DNA of 64,000 bases, taken from positions 3,968,001-4,032,000 of the forward strand of contig JAETXT010000006.1 in assembly GCA_019188255.1 (NCBI GenBank), in the 5' to 3' direction. The DNA comes from Verticillium longisporum. Taxonomy: Eukaryota; Ascomycota; Sordariomycetes; Glomerellales; Plectosphaerellaceae. Positions 1-14,103 of this stretch are shown piece after piece (position 1 is the first letter of the stretch; each line of letters starts with the position of its first letter). The position numbers and the translations under genes are program-made. The notes beneath the pieces are model-generated. The model saw nothing but the letters and a program-made list of their open reading frames with translations, had not been told where the DNA came from and did no database searches.

Positions 1-175
1 CCTAGATTAAGGAAAATAATTAAATTAGCGAATAATTAATAAGCTATTATATTAACTTTAGCTTATTAAGGCTATCGAGTATAGCCCTAACTTCTCCTTT
101 TAAACTAGGGCTTATCGTTAAAGTATCTACGATAATATAAATAGGGGTTAGGTTCCTAATATCTAACTCCTTATA
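1..175 (-). repeat. Family A 3' LTR, truncated by window edge
   Basis: Matches the other family A LTRs base for base apart from transitions, lacking about the first 22 bases. It ends in CTCCTTATA, the RIP-altered form of an LTR end that would once have been TG on the element's own strand. Confidence 0.85.
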
Positions 176-2013
176 TAAAGCGCTTATTACTTAAGCTATA
201 CCTTTATTAATCAATTATTATCTTATATCTTAAAGAATATTAAAGTTATTATAACTTCTATTATAAATAAGAAAGAGAATATTGCTATTAAGAAAAAGGC
301 TATAATTATAAAGAAGAAGGAGGTAGATAAGTATAAAATAGCGGAAAACGCTATTAAATTTATAACTATTAAGGAAAAGAAAGTTATTAAAGTAGAAGCT
401 TATATCTATAAAGCTTAAAGGGATTTATATTATATTATTAATAATTTAGAAGCTCTTAAAGATATATTAATAGCTTAAACTCCTATTTCTAAAGCTATTA
501 TTACTCTAAAAGGGTCGATTAAATACTCTGCTCTACCTCTAGCCCTTAATTATTTAGCGAAGAGAACTTAATCGATTCCTTAAAATATTATATAAATTAT
601 TAATAATAATAAAGAAAATAATAATAGAAATAATAATAAAAATATTAATAAATTAATTATTAAAGGTTTAAGTAAAATAGATAATTTAAAGTAATTTTTC
701 CTTTATGTAAATAAAAATAAAAAGGAATTAATATCTTAATAATAATAGCTATAAAGTACTATTATATTATTTAATTAATATATTAATAATATTATTAAAG
801 CTGAATATTAGAATTCTATTTTTATTTTCTTATTTTCTTTATATAATAATTTATTAATAAGTTATTAGAGAATTTAATTACTTATCTTATTAGATATATC
901 TATATTTTTAATACTTTTAATACCTTTTTAAGGTTTATATTATATTTTCGAAATAGTTTTCGGGTTCTTAGGTATTATATTCTATTAATTATTTAGCTTA
1001 TTTTATTAAATAGAACCTTTACTTTTAATCCTCTTTATAAGATATAATATCTTTAATTTCCTATTTATCCTATTTATCTTTTAATATAAAGAAATAAGCT
1101 AATTATTTAATATTAATTTAGCGATTATATTATAGTTTTAGGGAAAAGATAAAGAAGATATTATATATTCTAGAATAAATCTTAGGAAAGATTATATAAT
1201 AAACTTATTTATTTATTTATTTTATAATCTAGATTTAGATATATTATAATATTAATTTCTAATCTAATTTAAACTAGAAGTTCTTAATAGAAAGTCTTAT
1301 TATATCTTTAATATAAAGGCTTTTTAATATATACCTATTATTATAATAGAAGGCTTAAATATATATTATATATTATTAGTTTTTATTAATAATTTAATAA
1401 ATAATTATAATCTTCTTAATCCTTTCCTTTATACCTTAGACCTTTATATCCTTTCTTAAGGCTATATAATTAATTATTCTAAAGTAATATTTATATAAAA
1501 CTTTAAATAGTAAGACTCTAATAGTACTATATATATTATTATTATATAAGAACTCTATTTCTTTTAAATAATATAGCTATTCTTTTAGCGCTTAATCGTT
1601 AATATAGCGAAGGTATTTTTCTAATATTTAATAAGTTCTCTCTATTTACTCGTCTATTTAAGGGTAATAAGTAATAAAGAGGTAGTACTAAATCGTTCTC
1701 TTTTAATAGAATTCCTCCTAGAATTTATTTATAAGGAATTTATCTCTATCGCTTATTATACTCTCTAAGCTCCTAAACCTATATTCTATTTCCTTATAGA
1801 GGATTATATTTAATCTAATAGCTATTAATATCTTATATATAGCTAGGAATTAAATAGTTTTCGTAAATTAATCTACGATTATAAAGATAGAGTTATATTC
1901 TAAGCTATTATCCTTTAATATAGGGCTTAAGCTTATAATAAAGTCTAAAGATATTTCTTAGAAAGGATAGAATAACAATAATAATAATTATAGCTTCTTA
2001 TATAATCTATATT

Positions 2014-2065
2014 AAAGTATTTAAATCCTTTAATATATTAAAGTATTTAAATCCTTTAATATATT
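2014..2065. repeat. 26-bp tandem duplication inside A1
   Basis: A unit beginning AAGTATTTAAATCC occurs twice in direct succession in A1. The corresponding place in A2 (about 7303-7330) has one unit. It is therefore a copy-specific duplication, probably slippage. No function is implied. Confidence 0.7.
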
Positions 2066-4008
2066 AAGTATTTAATAATATAATAATAGATATTAATAGA
2101 TATATTTTCTTAATAGAATTTCCTTATTAATAATTTAAAAATCTTTTTTATTTTTTTATATCTTATTTAAGGGTTATTATAATATTACTTAATTAATTCT
2201 TTATAGAATATTCTTTATATAAAGATAATTAATTATCCTTTAAAAAGAAGAATATATTAATTATTTATAATATAATTTTCCTTTCTTCTAGCTTATTAGT
2301 TTATATTCTCCTTTTAAAAAAGGTATCTTAGGTTAATAGCTTATAATCCTCTAATTAAATCCTTAAATTCTAAGGTAAAGGTAGGCCTTAATATTATTTC
2401 GTATTTTATAAGCTCTTTTATAATAGAATATAGGATATATTAATCTAGAATAATAATTTTAGGTTTTATTAATTCCTTAGACCTTTTTTTAATCTTTCTA
2501 TAAATCGCTATTAACTTTCTAGCTTTAGCTTTTTAGCTTTAAGGTTAAGAAGAAGCTTTCTTCTCTATTTTATTTATTATAATAATATAAATATATATTA
2601 CCCTTTACTTAAAAGGTAAAGGCCCTTTTTCCTTAAAGCTATAATATCTTCTTAATATAAGGATAGGCCTCTATCTTTATAATATTATTTAGATATCTTA
2701 AATATAAGCTCTATTTATAATATCTTTTAGCTTAATCTTTATAATAATTCGTTTAATATCTATAGCTAAGTCTCCTATTAATTATAATTTTTTAAATAAT
2801 ATAAAGAATATATCGCTTATTAATACTTTTCCCCCTATATAATCTAATCGTTTTAAGAGATTATTAATTAGATTTATAGCTTTAAATTAATATTAAATTT
2901 CGAAATTAAAAAACGATAATTAATATATATATTATATAAGCCTTCCTTAAAGGTCTTTAGCTAGGGCTTATATAAGACCCTTAAAGGCTTAATAATTAAT
3001 TAATATTATTAAAATTTAACTTATACTTTTAAAGTAATAGTATTAATATTCTAGGCTTTCTATTATTATAAATAATTCTTTTTATTTAATCCTTTATTAT
3101 TATTCTATTAACGAAAGCTTTTATAAATAATAAATAATAAATCTCTAACTATTTTTATACTTCTAGCTAAAGATCTTTAAAAATAATATTATTTAATATA
3201 TTAATCTTAATTTAACCTTTTAATATATAATCCTAATATTATAAGATTATAATAATAATAAAAATAAGCTTTAATACTTTAAATATTTTCTTTACTTTAA
3301 ATAGTTATTTAAATAATGCCTTCTTAACCTTATAATACTTCTTTTTAATAATATCAATAAAAGTATTATTATCTTAGAATATTATTTAATAAACTATTAA
3401 TAGAAATTAACGAATCTTAGGAATATTTATATATCTTTAAAGGATTTAAGGGATTATTAATTAATAATTACTTAAATATAGTTTAAAGTTATAATTATAT
3501 TTTCCTTTAAGATAATAAATTTAACGAATTCTATTTTATCTTAATAAAATAAGAATTTTAATTATTTAATAAAAAGCTTAAAGTCTTAAAGTCTCTTAAG
3601 GATTTATTAAAAATAGGCTATATATTCCTCCCTTATATTCGCATAAATTAAAATATTATTTAAATAAATAATATAGAAATCGTGTAATAATTTAGCGAAT
3701 ATTTAATAAATATATATTTAGAATATAATAAAACTATTTATAAGCTTAAATAATATTATAATATATTTATAATATTTATATTAAATTTAGAACATAATTT
3801 TCTATTAATTATTCTCTTTAATATATTTTTTAATAATAAATATCTTAAATATTTATTTTAGAGAAATACTTTATTCTAATTAAATAATCTAAAAGTTTAC
3901 TTATTAGAAGGAGTAAGTATTAATTCTTAATAATAATTATCTTTAGATTTTAATAATCGATATATAAATATAAATTCTTATCCTTCTTTAATATAAATAA
4001 TACTAAAG

Positions 4009-4205
4009 TATAAAGGTATAGGGCTAAGGGCCTAGATTAGGGAAAGCAATTAGATCAGCGAATAATTAGTAAACTATTATATTAACTTTAACTTATCGAG
4101 GCTATCGAGTATAGCCTCGACTTCTCTTTTTAAACTTAGGCTTATCGCTGAAGCATCTACGATAATACGAATAGGGGTTAGGTTCTTAATATCTAACTCC
4201 TTATA
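4009..4205 (-). repeat. Family A LTR (3' LTR of A2)
   Basis: A 197-bp copy, starting TATAAAGGTA and ending CTCCTTATA. Both ends are what canonical TG...CA termini become when CpA is mutated to TpA on both strands. The inner side is followed by the polypurine tract. Confidence 0.9.
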
Positions 4206-4219
4206 TTACCTCCCCTCCT
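4206..4219 (-). other. Polypurine tract of A2
   Basis: On the minus strand this reads AGGAGGGGAGGTAA, directly upstream of the 3' LTR. That is the primer position for plus-strand DNA synthesis in LTR retrotransposons. The same tract abuts family A LTRs at about 34313, 36144, 38262 and 46264, and it fixes the orientation of each copy. Confidence 0.8.
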
Positions 4220-5520
4220 AGAGGTCTAGTCCCTAGAACTCGTAATGCCTTCGCTAACGTATCTTAGTACCTTAATCTGAGGCCTTATTCCTTAGTATAA
4301 CTATAATATAGAGCTAGGTTAAACGTATTATGGAAATTATAATAATAGTAATATTAATAATAGCTTAGAGTAAGTAGTAATATAGAATAGTCCCTATTAC
4401 CGATTTATAGGTAATAGTTTATCGTACTTATCCTATAAGGTTCTCTCTATTACGCTTATAATTCTCCTAAATTATATTATACTTAGCTTTTTTTTAATAA
4501 TCGATATTATTATATCTATTATATCCTTATATCATCTATTAATCCTATACTTACCCTTAATTACTTTAATCCCTTTATTTAATCGCTACTATATTAGATA
4601 TTACCCTTTATTTTAATAAAATATATTTATATAATCTTTACTTAGCTTAAGCCTATAATCGCTAGCTTCTTAATATTAAAGCTAAGAACCCCTTATATAA
4701 ATACTATTTTAGTAAACTCGCTTTATAGCTAGATATCGAGTATATAGCTAGACGTTCCGATATTAAATATATTATTTATAAGTTTAATAAAGGCATTTAT
4801 CTTATTATAAGTTCGCTAAATCTTTTAATTATATTAGCTAATAATTATAGATCTTTAAGCCCCTTTATAGAATTATTTATTTATATAATAGGAGATCTAT
4901 AATTAAATATATATTATTAAGGGTATAACTTTATATAATTATTTATCGAAATAGTATATTTATTATCTCTCTTACTTTATTAAAATAATTAAATATTTTA
5001 AGAAAATATTAAAAATCGTTATCGACCTAGCTAATAATAGCCATTTCTATAATATTATAAATTACGCTTAAACTTTTAAGTTCCCCTTAATTAATTATAT
5101 AGTATCTATTCGCTAAGATATCCTTAATACGTTCGCTATTATCTCTCTAGTTTCGTTAATTTATAAATTTCTTAGCCCTTTATTTTATATCCTTTTATTA
5201 ATTAAGTCTTCTTTAATAGGTTAAGCCTCTAAGTTATAAAGCCTTTAAAGAAGCTATTATTATTTATTAATTTAGGTATATTATTTACTATTAAGAGGCC
5301 AATATCCTCGAATTTACTTTCTTTTATTTATATATCGATCTATATAATTACCCTTTAAATAGTAAAGATATAATTAAGCTAATCTAAAGCTACCCTAAAC
5401 TTCTTATTAACTTTAAGTTTATCGACCTATTAATAGATACCTTTAATAGCGATAGTCCTATTTATTTATACTTTTAAAGCGTTTATTATTTAAACTATAT
5501 CTTTATTAGCTAATCGTCCT

Positions 5521-5890
5521 CTTATATCTCAAAGAATATTAATATTATTATAGTTTCTATTATAAATAAGAAAGAGAATATTATTATTAAAAAGGAGGTA
5601 ATAGCTATAAAGAAGAAAGAGATAAAGGAGCGTAAAATAATAGAGAAGGCTACTAAGCTTATAGCTATTAAGGAGAAGAAGGTAATTAATATTAAAGCTT
5701 ATATCTATAAAGCTTAAGAGGAGCTTCGTTATATTATTAATAGTTCTAAGGCCTTTAAGGAAATATTTATAGCTCGAACTCCTATTTTTAAGGCTATTAT
5801 TACTCTAAAGGGATTAGCTAAGTACTCTATTCTAGCTCTAGCTTTTAGCTATTTAGTAAAGAGAATTTAATCGATTCCTCGGAAAGCTAT
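5521..5890 (+). pseudogene. Antisense Lys/Glu-rich frame in family A tail (A2)
   Basis: On the strand opposite to pol, a frame rich in Lys, Glu, Ile and Ala can be followed, with motifs such as INKKEN, IKEKK and YIYKA. The charged run suggests a coiled coil. The same frame is recognisable in A1 (about 241-418), A3 (47616-47791), A4 (39604-39778), A5 (minus, about 32797-32960) and A6 (minus, about 34629-34810). In all six it is stopped by TAA at the same codon, after an Ala codon (5715-5717 here). This is consistent with CAA hit repeatedly by RIP. Beyond the stop the frame continues with EELRYIIN and RTPISKAIITLKG. The protein family was not recognised. It may be an extra ORF carried by the element. 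Confidence 0.45.
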
Positions 5891-6229
5891 ATAAATTATT
5901 AACGATAATAAAAAAATAATAATAATAATAATAAAAGTATTAATAAATTAATTATTAAAAGTTTAATTGAAATAAATAACTTAGAATAATATTTCCTTTA
6001 TTTAAAGGGGATAAAGGGGAATTAATATCTTAATAATAATAGCTATAAAGTACTATTATATTATCTAATTAATATATTAATAATATTATTAAGGCTTAAT
6101 ATTAGAGTTCTATTTTTATTTTCTTATTTTCCTTATATAGTAATTTATTAATAATTAATTTAGGAATTTAGTTATTTATTTTATTACTTATATTTATATT
6201 TTTAATACTTTTAATACTTTTTTAAGGTT

Positions 6230-9200
6230 TATATTATATTTTTAAAATAGCTTTTAAGTTCTTAGGTATTATATTCTATTAATTATTTAACCTATTTTAT
6301 TACATAGAACTTTTACTTTTAATCCTCTTTATAGGATATAATATCTTCGATTTCCTATTTATCCTATTTATCCTCTAATATAAGGAAGTAGGCCGATTAT
6401 TTAGTATTAATTTAGCGATCGTATTATAATTCGAGGGAAGAGATAGGGAAAATATTATATATTCTAGAATAAATCTCGAGGAATATTATATAATAAGTTT
6501 ATTTATTTATTTATTTTATAATCTAGATTTAGATATATTATAATATTAGTTTCTAGTCCGCTTTAAATTAGAAGTTCTTAATAGAAAGCCTTATAATATC
6601 CTTAATATTAAAGGTTTTTAATATATACCTCTTATTATAATAGAAGGCTTAAATATATATTATATATTATTAATTTTCGTTAATAATCTAATAAATAATT
6701 ATAATCTTCTCGATCCTTTCCTTTATACTTTAGACCTTTATATCCTTTCTTAGGGCTATATAGTTAATTATTCTAAAGTAATACTTATATAGGGCTTTAA
6801 ATAATAAAACTCTAATAATACTATATATATTATTATTATATAAGAACTCTATTTCTTTTAAATAATATAATTACTCTTTTAGCGTTTAATTATTAATATA
6901 CCGAAAGTATTTTTCTAGTATTTAATAGGTTCTCTCTATCTACCTATCTATCTAAGTATAATAAGTAATAGAGAAATAATACTAAATCGCTCTTTCTTAA
7001 TAGAATTCCTCTTAGAATTTATTTATAAGGAGTTTATCTCTATCGCTTATTATACCTTCTAGGCTCTTAAACCTATATTCTATTTCCTTATAGAGGATTA
7101 TACTTAAGCTAGTAGCTATTAATATTTTATATAATTAAGAACTAGGTAGCTTTTATAAATTAATATATAATTATAAGGATAGAGTTATATTTTAGGCTAT
7201 TATCCTTTAATATAAGGCTTAAGCTTATAATAAAATCTAAAGATATTTCTTAGAATAGATAAGATAAGAATAATAATAATTATAGCTTCTTATATAGTCT
7301 ATATTAAAGTATTTAAGTCCTTTAATATATTAAGTATTTAGCGATATAATAATAGATATTAATAGATATGTTTTCTTAATAGAACTTCCTTATTAATAGC
7401 TTAAGGGTCTTATTTACTTTTATATATCCTATTTAAGGATTATCATAATATTACTTAAATAGCTCCTTATATAATATTCCTTATATAGTAATAATTAATC
7501 GTCCCTTAAAGAAGAAAGTACCTTAACTATCTATAATATAACCTTCCCTTCTTCTAGCTTATTAATTTATATTTTCTTTCTAGAAAAAGTATCTTAAATT
7601 AATAGCCTATAATCCTCTAACTAAGTCCTTAAATTCTAAGGTAGAGGTAGGCCTTAATACTATTTCGTTCTTTATAAGCTCTTTTATAATAGAATATAGA
7701 ATATATTAATCTATAATAAGAACCTTAAACTTTATCGATTCCTTAGACTTTTTTCCGGTCTTTTAATAAATCGCTATTAACTTTCTAGCCTTAGCTTCTT
7801 AGCTTTAAAATTAAAAAGAAGCTTTCTTCTCTATTTTATTTATTATAATAGCGTAAATATATATTACCCTTCGTTTAAAGGGTAAGGGCCCCCTTTCCCT
7901 AGAGTTATAGTATCTTCTTAATATAGGGATAGGCTTCTATCCTTATAGTATCGCTTAGAAAGCTTAGATATAAGCTCTATTTATAGCGTCCTTTAGCTTT
8001 ATCTTTACGATAATTCGCTTAATATTTATAGCTAAGTCTTCTATTAATTATAGCTTTTTAAATAATATAAAGAATATATTATTTACCGATATTTATTCTC
8101 CTATATAATCTAATTATCTTAAGAGATTATTAATTAGGTTTATAATCCTAGATTAATATTAAATTTCGAAATTAAAAGATAATAATTAATATATTTACTA
8201 TATAAGCTTTCCTTAAAAGTCCTTAATTAACGCTTATATAATACCTTTAAAGGCTTAATAATTAATTAATATTATAAAGACTTAATTTATACCTTCGAAG
8301 TAATAGCGCTAATATTCTAGGCTTTCTATTATTATAAATAGTTCTTATTATTTAATCCTTTATTATTATTCCATTAATAAAAGCTTTCGTAAATAATAAA
8401 CGATAAATCTTTAATTATTCTTATATTTTTAGCTAAAGATCCCTAAAATAGTATTATTCGATATATTAATCTTAATTTAACCTTTAAATATATAATCATA
8501 ATATTATAAAATTATAATAATAATAAAAATAAGCTTTAATACCTCGAACGCCTTCTATATTTTAAATAGCTATTTAAATAATCCTTTCTTAACCCTTATA
8601 ATATTTCCCTTTAATAATATTAATAAAGGTATTATTATTTTAAAATATCCTTTAATAAATTATTAATAGAAATTAATAAATCCTAAGAATATTTATATAT
8701 CTTTAAAGGATTTAAGGGGTTATTAATTAATAATTATTTAGATATAATTTAAATCTATAGCTATACCTTCCTTAAAGATAATAAATTTAAGGAATTCTAT
8801 TTTATCTTAATAAGATAAATATTTTAATTATTTTATAAAGAGCTTAAAATCTCGAAATCTCTTAAGGATTTATTAGAAATAAATTATATATTCCTCCTTT
8901 ATTCTCGAATAAATTAAAATATTATCTAAATAAATAATATAGAAATCGTTTAATAATTTAGCGAGTATTTAATAAATATACGCTTAGAATATAATAAAAA
9001 TATTTATAAGCTTAAATAATATTATAATATATTTATAATATTTATATTAAATTTAGAATATAATTTTCTATTAATTACTCTCTTTAATATAAATTTAATA
9101 ATAAATATCCTAAATATCTATTTTAGAGAAATACTTTACTTTAATTAAATAATCTAAAAGTTCGTTTATTAAAAGGAGAAGGTATTAATTCTTTATAATA

Positions 9201-9700
9201 ATTAAATTTAAACCCTAATAATTAATATATAAATATAAACTCTTATCCTTTTTTAATATAAATAATACTAGAGCCTTTATAGAATTAATAGATTTCTTAA
9301 TTCTCTTTATAGCTTCCCCTTCTATTATATAGCGATAGAGCTCTTCTAGCTATTTCTAGGATAATAGGTAGATTAGCTTATAAAGAAGTTTAGCCTTTTC
9401 TTTTAAATCTATTAAATATTCTATATCTTTTAATATTAATAATTCTTTCGCTAAATCTTTAGAGAATATATTTTTAAATTCTATAAGTTCTAAAAAGAGC
9501 GCTTTAATTTATTTATTATTAAGAGAGGGCTTATTAATAATAAGAATTATTATATTAAGTATTATAGCTATTATTTAAGTAATATAGGTAATATAGGCCT
9601 TAGTTTTATCTTCGACTATTATCCTTATAAACTCCTTAAGGTCTATATTAGATATATAGCCTTAAGTAAAGGATCGAGTAATAGTATTTACTTAGATATC
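6230..9700 (-). pseudogene. Family A pol relic (A2): RT, RNase H, integrase, chromodomain
   Basis: The minus strand shows a reverse transcriptase core whose frame contains the RIPped string YLDNILIYS, from a YLDDILIYS-type motif; YLDN lies at 8921-8932. Integrase sequence follows to the left. A chromodomain-like segment at about 6240-6355 corresponds to the clearer one in A5. Stops occur throughout, mostly TAA and TAG in place of Gln or Trp codons. Chromodomains of this class direct integration into marked chromatin, but this copy cannot make protein. Confidence 0.8.
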
Positions 9701-11363
9701 TTCCTTATTTATATTATTATTAAATAGAAGGATATACTTTAACCTTTTTAATTATTCTATATATATAAATAGTTAATATAATAATTAAAATCGATTTTAT
9801 ACATCTAATAAATAGAATAAAAGGGCGAATAATCTATAGCTATTTATTATCTATTTATTAAATATTTATAGTTTAAGAGCTTTTATACTTTCTATTTCTT
9901 ATAATTTTAATAGCTAAATAAAAGTAAGATTAATAATATCTATAATAATATTAATATCTAAATTAATAGAGAATTTAATTTCCTTACTCTATTAGATAAT
10001 AATCGTTAGTACTTTTATAGTCTTCTCGATATCTATTTTTAATATAATACTCTTTAAATCGGAACTTATATTAAATCGTTTTCCGAGAATTCTATTATCT
10101 AGATACCCTTAAACTTAAATAATTAGATATTAATAATTATAGCTTTTAGCCTTTATAGCTTAAGCTAACTATAATTCTATATTTAATACTTTAGTTTATT
10201 ATAATAGAAGTATATATTAAGTAGTATTATAGGGGCGGTATTTTAATTATTTAATAGTATTCTCGTAAAGTAAGGGTTTAGGTTTCTCGCTTACCTTAAT
10301 ATAGTACTTCTATTATAATAAGAGGAACGATTTCGCTTTATTAGAGATTAATCTTATAAGGCTTCTCTCTTTAAGGCCCTATAGCTAAGGGTAGTATTAT
10401 AAGGTTCGCCTTAAGCTAATTAAGAATAAATTTATTTCTTATTTTCTTATTATTTATTCTATAATTTATTAATATCTTATATTTATTAAGGTTTATATAT
10501 AATTACTTTAATATCTTAAATAAGAATATAGTATTCTATTAGCTTATCCTTTATAAAATAAGGGAATTATTAGAAATATTTAAAAGTATATTCTTTATTA
10601 TAGTCTACGTTTTCGCTAAATAATTAATAAATATTCTCTTAATAATTAAAGAAGATAAAAAAGGAGATATCTTTATTTCCTTAGAAATAGAATAAATATA
10701 ATTATTCTTAATAAGCTAAGTTTTATAGGTCCTTTAATAAATATTCCCGTTTTATAAAGTTTTAGAAATCTGTATAATAGATATTTATATTATCCTTATT
10801 AAAGTCCTCTTTATAAATCGCTTTAAAGTTCTAAATATAATTTTATTATCTTATTTATAAAATATAAGTAAATTCTATTATTAATTATTCTATAATTTAA
10901 ACTATATTTATATTAAATTAGAAAATATTCTTAGCTTTAATTATAATAAGTTAATTATTAATTTAAATAATAATAATATCCTTTTTAAATATTCTATAAT
11001 TATAAATAAATAATTTATTATAATTCTTTATAATAAAGGTATATTTAATAAAACGTTAAACTAGGGGATTATTCTTATATCTCTATTTATAGAGTTTATA
11101 GATTAAAGCTTAAAGGATTTATATTTATAATTTAATTTAAATTATTTATTCGTTAATACTTTAATAATAATTTTCTAAAGAAGATCTTAATTTAAATATA
11201 ATCTTCTTATTATAATTACCTTTTAATAATTCTAATAATATTCCTATTAATTTATCTTTAAAATAATATCTATTATTATAAATAATTCGCTTTTAAGTTC
11301 TAATATACTTTAATTAATCTATTATTTAGCTTAATCTAATTATAGATTATAGAAATTAAAGAA

Positions 11364-11559
11364 TATAAAGGTATCAAGCTAAAGCCTAGATTAAGGAAAG
11401 TAATTAAATTAGCGAATAATCGATAAGCTATTATATTAATTTTGATTTATTAAAGCTATTAAGTATAGCCTCGATTTCTCTTTTTAAACTTAGGCTTATT
11501 ATTAAAGTATCTATAATAATATAAGTAGGGGTTAGGTTCCTAATATCTAACTCCTTATA
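11364..11559 (-). repeat. Family A LTR (5' LTR of A2)
   Basis: A 196-bp partner of the LTR at 4009-4205, with mainly transition differences. Its left side adjoins internal sequence where the primer-binding site should be, but no tRNA complement could be assigned because of RIP. Confidence 0.88.
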
Positions 11560-13832
11560 TTTATATTTAATATAGACTTTAAGGAGTTTATAAAGATAAT
11601 AATCGAAGATAAAGCTAAGGCCTATATCGTTTATATTATTTAAGTAATAATTATAATACTTAATATAATAATTCTTATTATCGATAAGCCCTTTCTTAAT
11701 AATAAATAAATAAAGGTATTCTTTTTAGAATTTATAGAATTCGAAGATATATTCTCTAAAGATTTAATAAAAGAATTACTAATATTAAAAGATATAAAAT
11801 ACTTAATAGACTTAAAAGAAAGGGCTAAACCTCTTTATAGGCTAATTTATTTATTATCCTAGAAATAGCTAGAAAAGCTCTATTATTATATAATAGAAAA
11901 GGAGGCTATAAAGAGGATTAAGAAATCTATTAATCTTATAAAAGCTCTATTACTATTTATATTAAAGAAGGATAGGAAATTATACTTATATATCGATTAT
12001 TAAAATCTAAATATAATTATTATAAAGGATTAATATTTATTCTTTTAAATAAATAAACTTTTAGATTATTTAATTAAAATAAAGTATTTCTCTAAAATAG
12101 ATATTTAGGATATTTATTATTAGATTTATATGAAAGAGAATAATTAATAGAAAATTATTTTCTAAACTTAATATAAATATTATAAATATATTATAATATT
12201 ATTTAAATTTCTATATATTTTTATTATATTTTAAGTATATATTTATTAAATATTTATTAAATTATGAAATAATTTCTAAATCGCTTATTTAAATAATATC
12301 TTAATTTATTCGAGAATAAAGGAAGAATATATAGCTTATTTCTAATAAATCCTTAAAAGATTTTAAGATTTAAACTTTTTATAATATAATTAAAATATTT
12401 ATTCTATTAAAATAAAATAGAATTCCTTAATTTTATTATTTTTAAGGGAAATATAATTATAAATTTAAATTATATTTAAATAATCGCTAATTAATAACCC
12501 CTTAAATCCTTTAAAGATATATAAATATTCCTAAGATTCGCTAATTTCTATTAATAATTTATTAAAGGATATTCTAAGATAATAATACCTTTATTAATAT
12601 TATTAAAGGGAAATATTATAAAGGTTAAAAAAGGATTATTTAAATAATTATTTAATATATAGAAAGTATTTAAGGTATTAAAGCTTATTTTTATTATTAT
12701 TACGATCTTATAATATTAGGATTATATATTTAAAGGTTAAATTAAGATTAATATATTAAATAATATTATCTTAAGGATCTTTAACTTAAAATATAAAAAT
12801 ACTTAGAGATTTATCGTTTATTATTTATAAAAGCTTTTATTAATAGAATAGCAATAAAGGATTAAATAATAAGAATTACTTATAATAATAGAAAGCTTAG
12901 AATATTAATACTATTACTTTAAAAGTATAAATTAAGTCTTTATAGTATTAACCGATTATTAAGCCCTTAAAGCTATTATATAAGCTTTAGCTAGAGACCT
13001 TTAAGGAAAGCTTATATAATAAATATATCGATTATTATTATTCGATTTCGAAATTTAATATTAATTTAGGGTTATAAACCTAATTAATAGTCTCTTACGA
13101 TAATTAAACTATATAAGGGAATAAATATTAATAATAATATATTCTTTATATTATCTAAAAAACTATAATTAATAGAAGATTTAATTATAGATATTATATA
13201 AACTATTATAAAGATAAAGCTAAAGGATATTATAAATAGAGCTTATATTTAAGCTATCTAAATAATATAATATAGATAGAAGCTTATCCCTATATTAAGA
13301 AGATACTATAGCTTTAGGGAAAAAGGGCCCTTACCCTTTAAATAAAAGGTAATATATATTTATATTATTATAATAAATAAAATAAAGAAGAAAGCTTCTT
13401 CTTAACCTCGAAGCTAAGAAGCTAAGGCTAGAAAGTTAATAATAATTTATTAAAGGATTAGAAAAGGGTCTAAGGAATCGATAGAGTTTAGGGTTATTAT
13501 TCTAGATTAATATATTTTATATTCTATTATAAAAGAGCTTATAAAAAATAAAATAATATTAAGGCTTACCTTTACCTTAGAATTTAAGGACTTAGTTAGA
13601 GGATTATAAGCTATTAACCTAGGATACCTTTTCTAGAAAGAGAATATAAGCTAATAAGCTAAAAGAAGGGAAAGTTATATTATAAATAATTAAAGTACCC
13701 TCCTCTTTAAATAATAATTAATTATCCTTATATAAGGAATACTCTATAAAGAGCTACTTAAATAATATTATAATAACCCCTAAATAGGATATATAAAAGT
13801 AAATAAGACTTTTAAGCTATTAATCAGGAAGC
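11560..13832 (+). mobile_element. Family A copy A5, left part (plus strand)
   Basis: Internal family A sequence in the opposite orientation to A2, starting at the point equivalent to 9660 of A2. It contains a reverse transcriptase relic (YLNN at 12286-12297) followed by RNase H-side sequence. It is interrupted at 13832 by the family C Copia element and resumes at 31123. The 5' LTR and gag-side 1.9 kb are missing. Together with A2 it forms a large inverted repeat. Confidence 0.82.
13828..13832. repeat. Target-site duplication GAAGC, left of element C
   Basis: The pentamer directly before the 5' LTR of C is repeated directly after its 3' LTR (31118-31122). The surrounding family A sequence reads on across the insertion. 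Confidence 0.85.
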
Positions 13833-14103
13833 TATTAAACTAATATTAGGGAACTCTATAATTAGGATAGTAATATCTAGGATATCTAGGATCTACTGCT
13901 CTTAGGAGTACGTAAACTATAGCTTACGTAATCGCTAAGAGTAGATAGGTATATCTAACTTATATAGGTAGTAGTAACTTAGATAAGAATTAATTAAGAG
14001 TTAATTATTATAAGACTTATTAGATACCCTATTTATTTAGAGCTCGTAAATATAGTAGAAATATTAGATTAGGGTTTATATAAATAGTAAAGCCCTCTTA
14101 ATA
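13833..14103 (+). repeat. 5' LTR of element C
   Basis: 271 bp, TATTAAAC...CTTAATA, the RIPped form of TG...CA ends. It differs from the 3' LTR only by transitions and is the more heavily mutated of the pair. Confidence 0.9.

Larger units (their letters stand above)
1..4008 (-). mobile_element. Family A Gypsy chromovirus, fragment A1
   Basis: Minus-strand copy cut by the window start. It has most of a 3' LTR (1-175), then internal sequence matching 5476-9281 of the complete copy A2. About 1.3 kb next to the polypurine tract is missing, because LTR sequence joins directly to internal sequence near 176. A reverse transcriptase relic lies at 3600-3700, with the YxDD position (3655-3666) reading YLNN. 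The right end meets the LTR of A2 at 4008/4009. No matching 5-bp duplication was found across A2, so the A1/A2 junction is not a simple insertion. Confidence 0.8.
4009..11559 (-). mobile_element. Family A Gypsy chromovirus, complete copy A2
   Basis: A 7551-bp element on the minus strand with LTRs at 4009-4205 (3') and 11364-11559 (5'). Read from right to left it holds a gag-side region, protease/reverse transcriptase, RNase H, integrase and chromodomain relics, then a tail of about 2 kb and the polypurine tract. Length, domain order and terminal chromodomain are those of Tf1/MAGGY-type chromoviruses. All coding frames are destroyed by RIP. Flanking pentamers (TAAAG left, TTTAT right) do not match, so the original target site was lost by rearrangement. 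Confidence 0.87.

Noticed and set aside
4004..11564. A2 as a simple insertion into A1
   Set aside because: No target duplication is present and the flanks are two family A pieces in opposite orientations.
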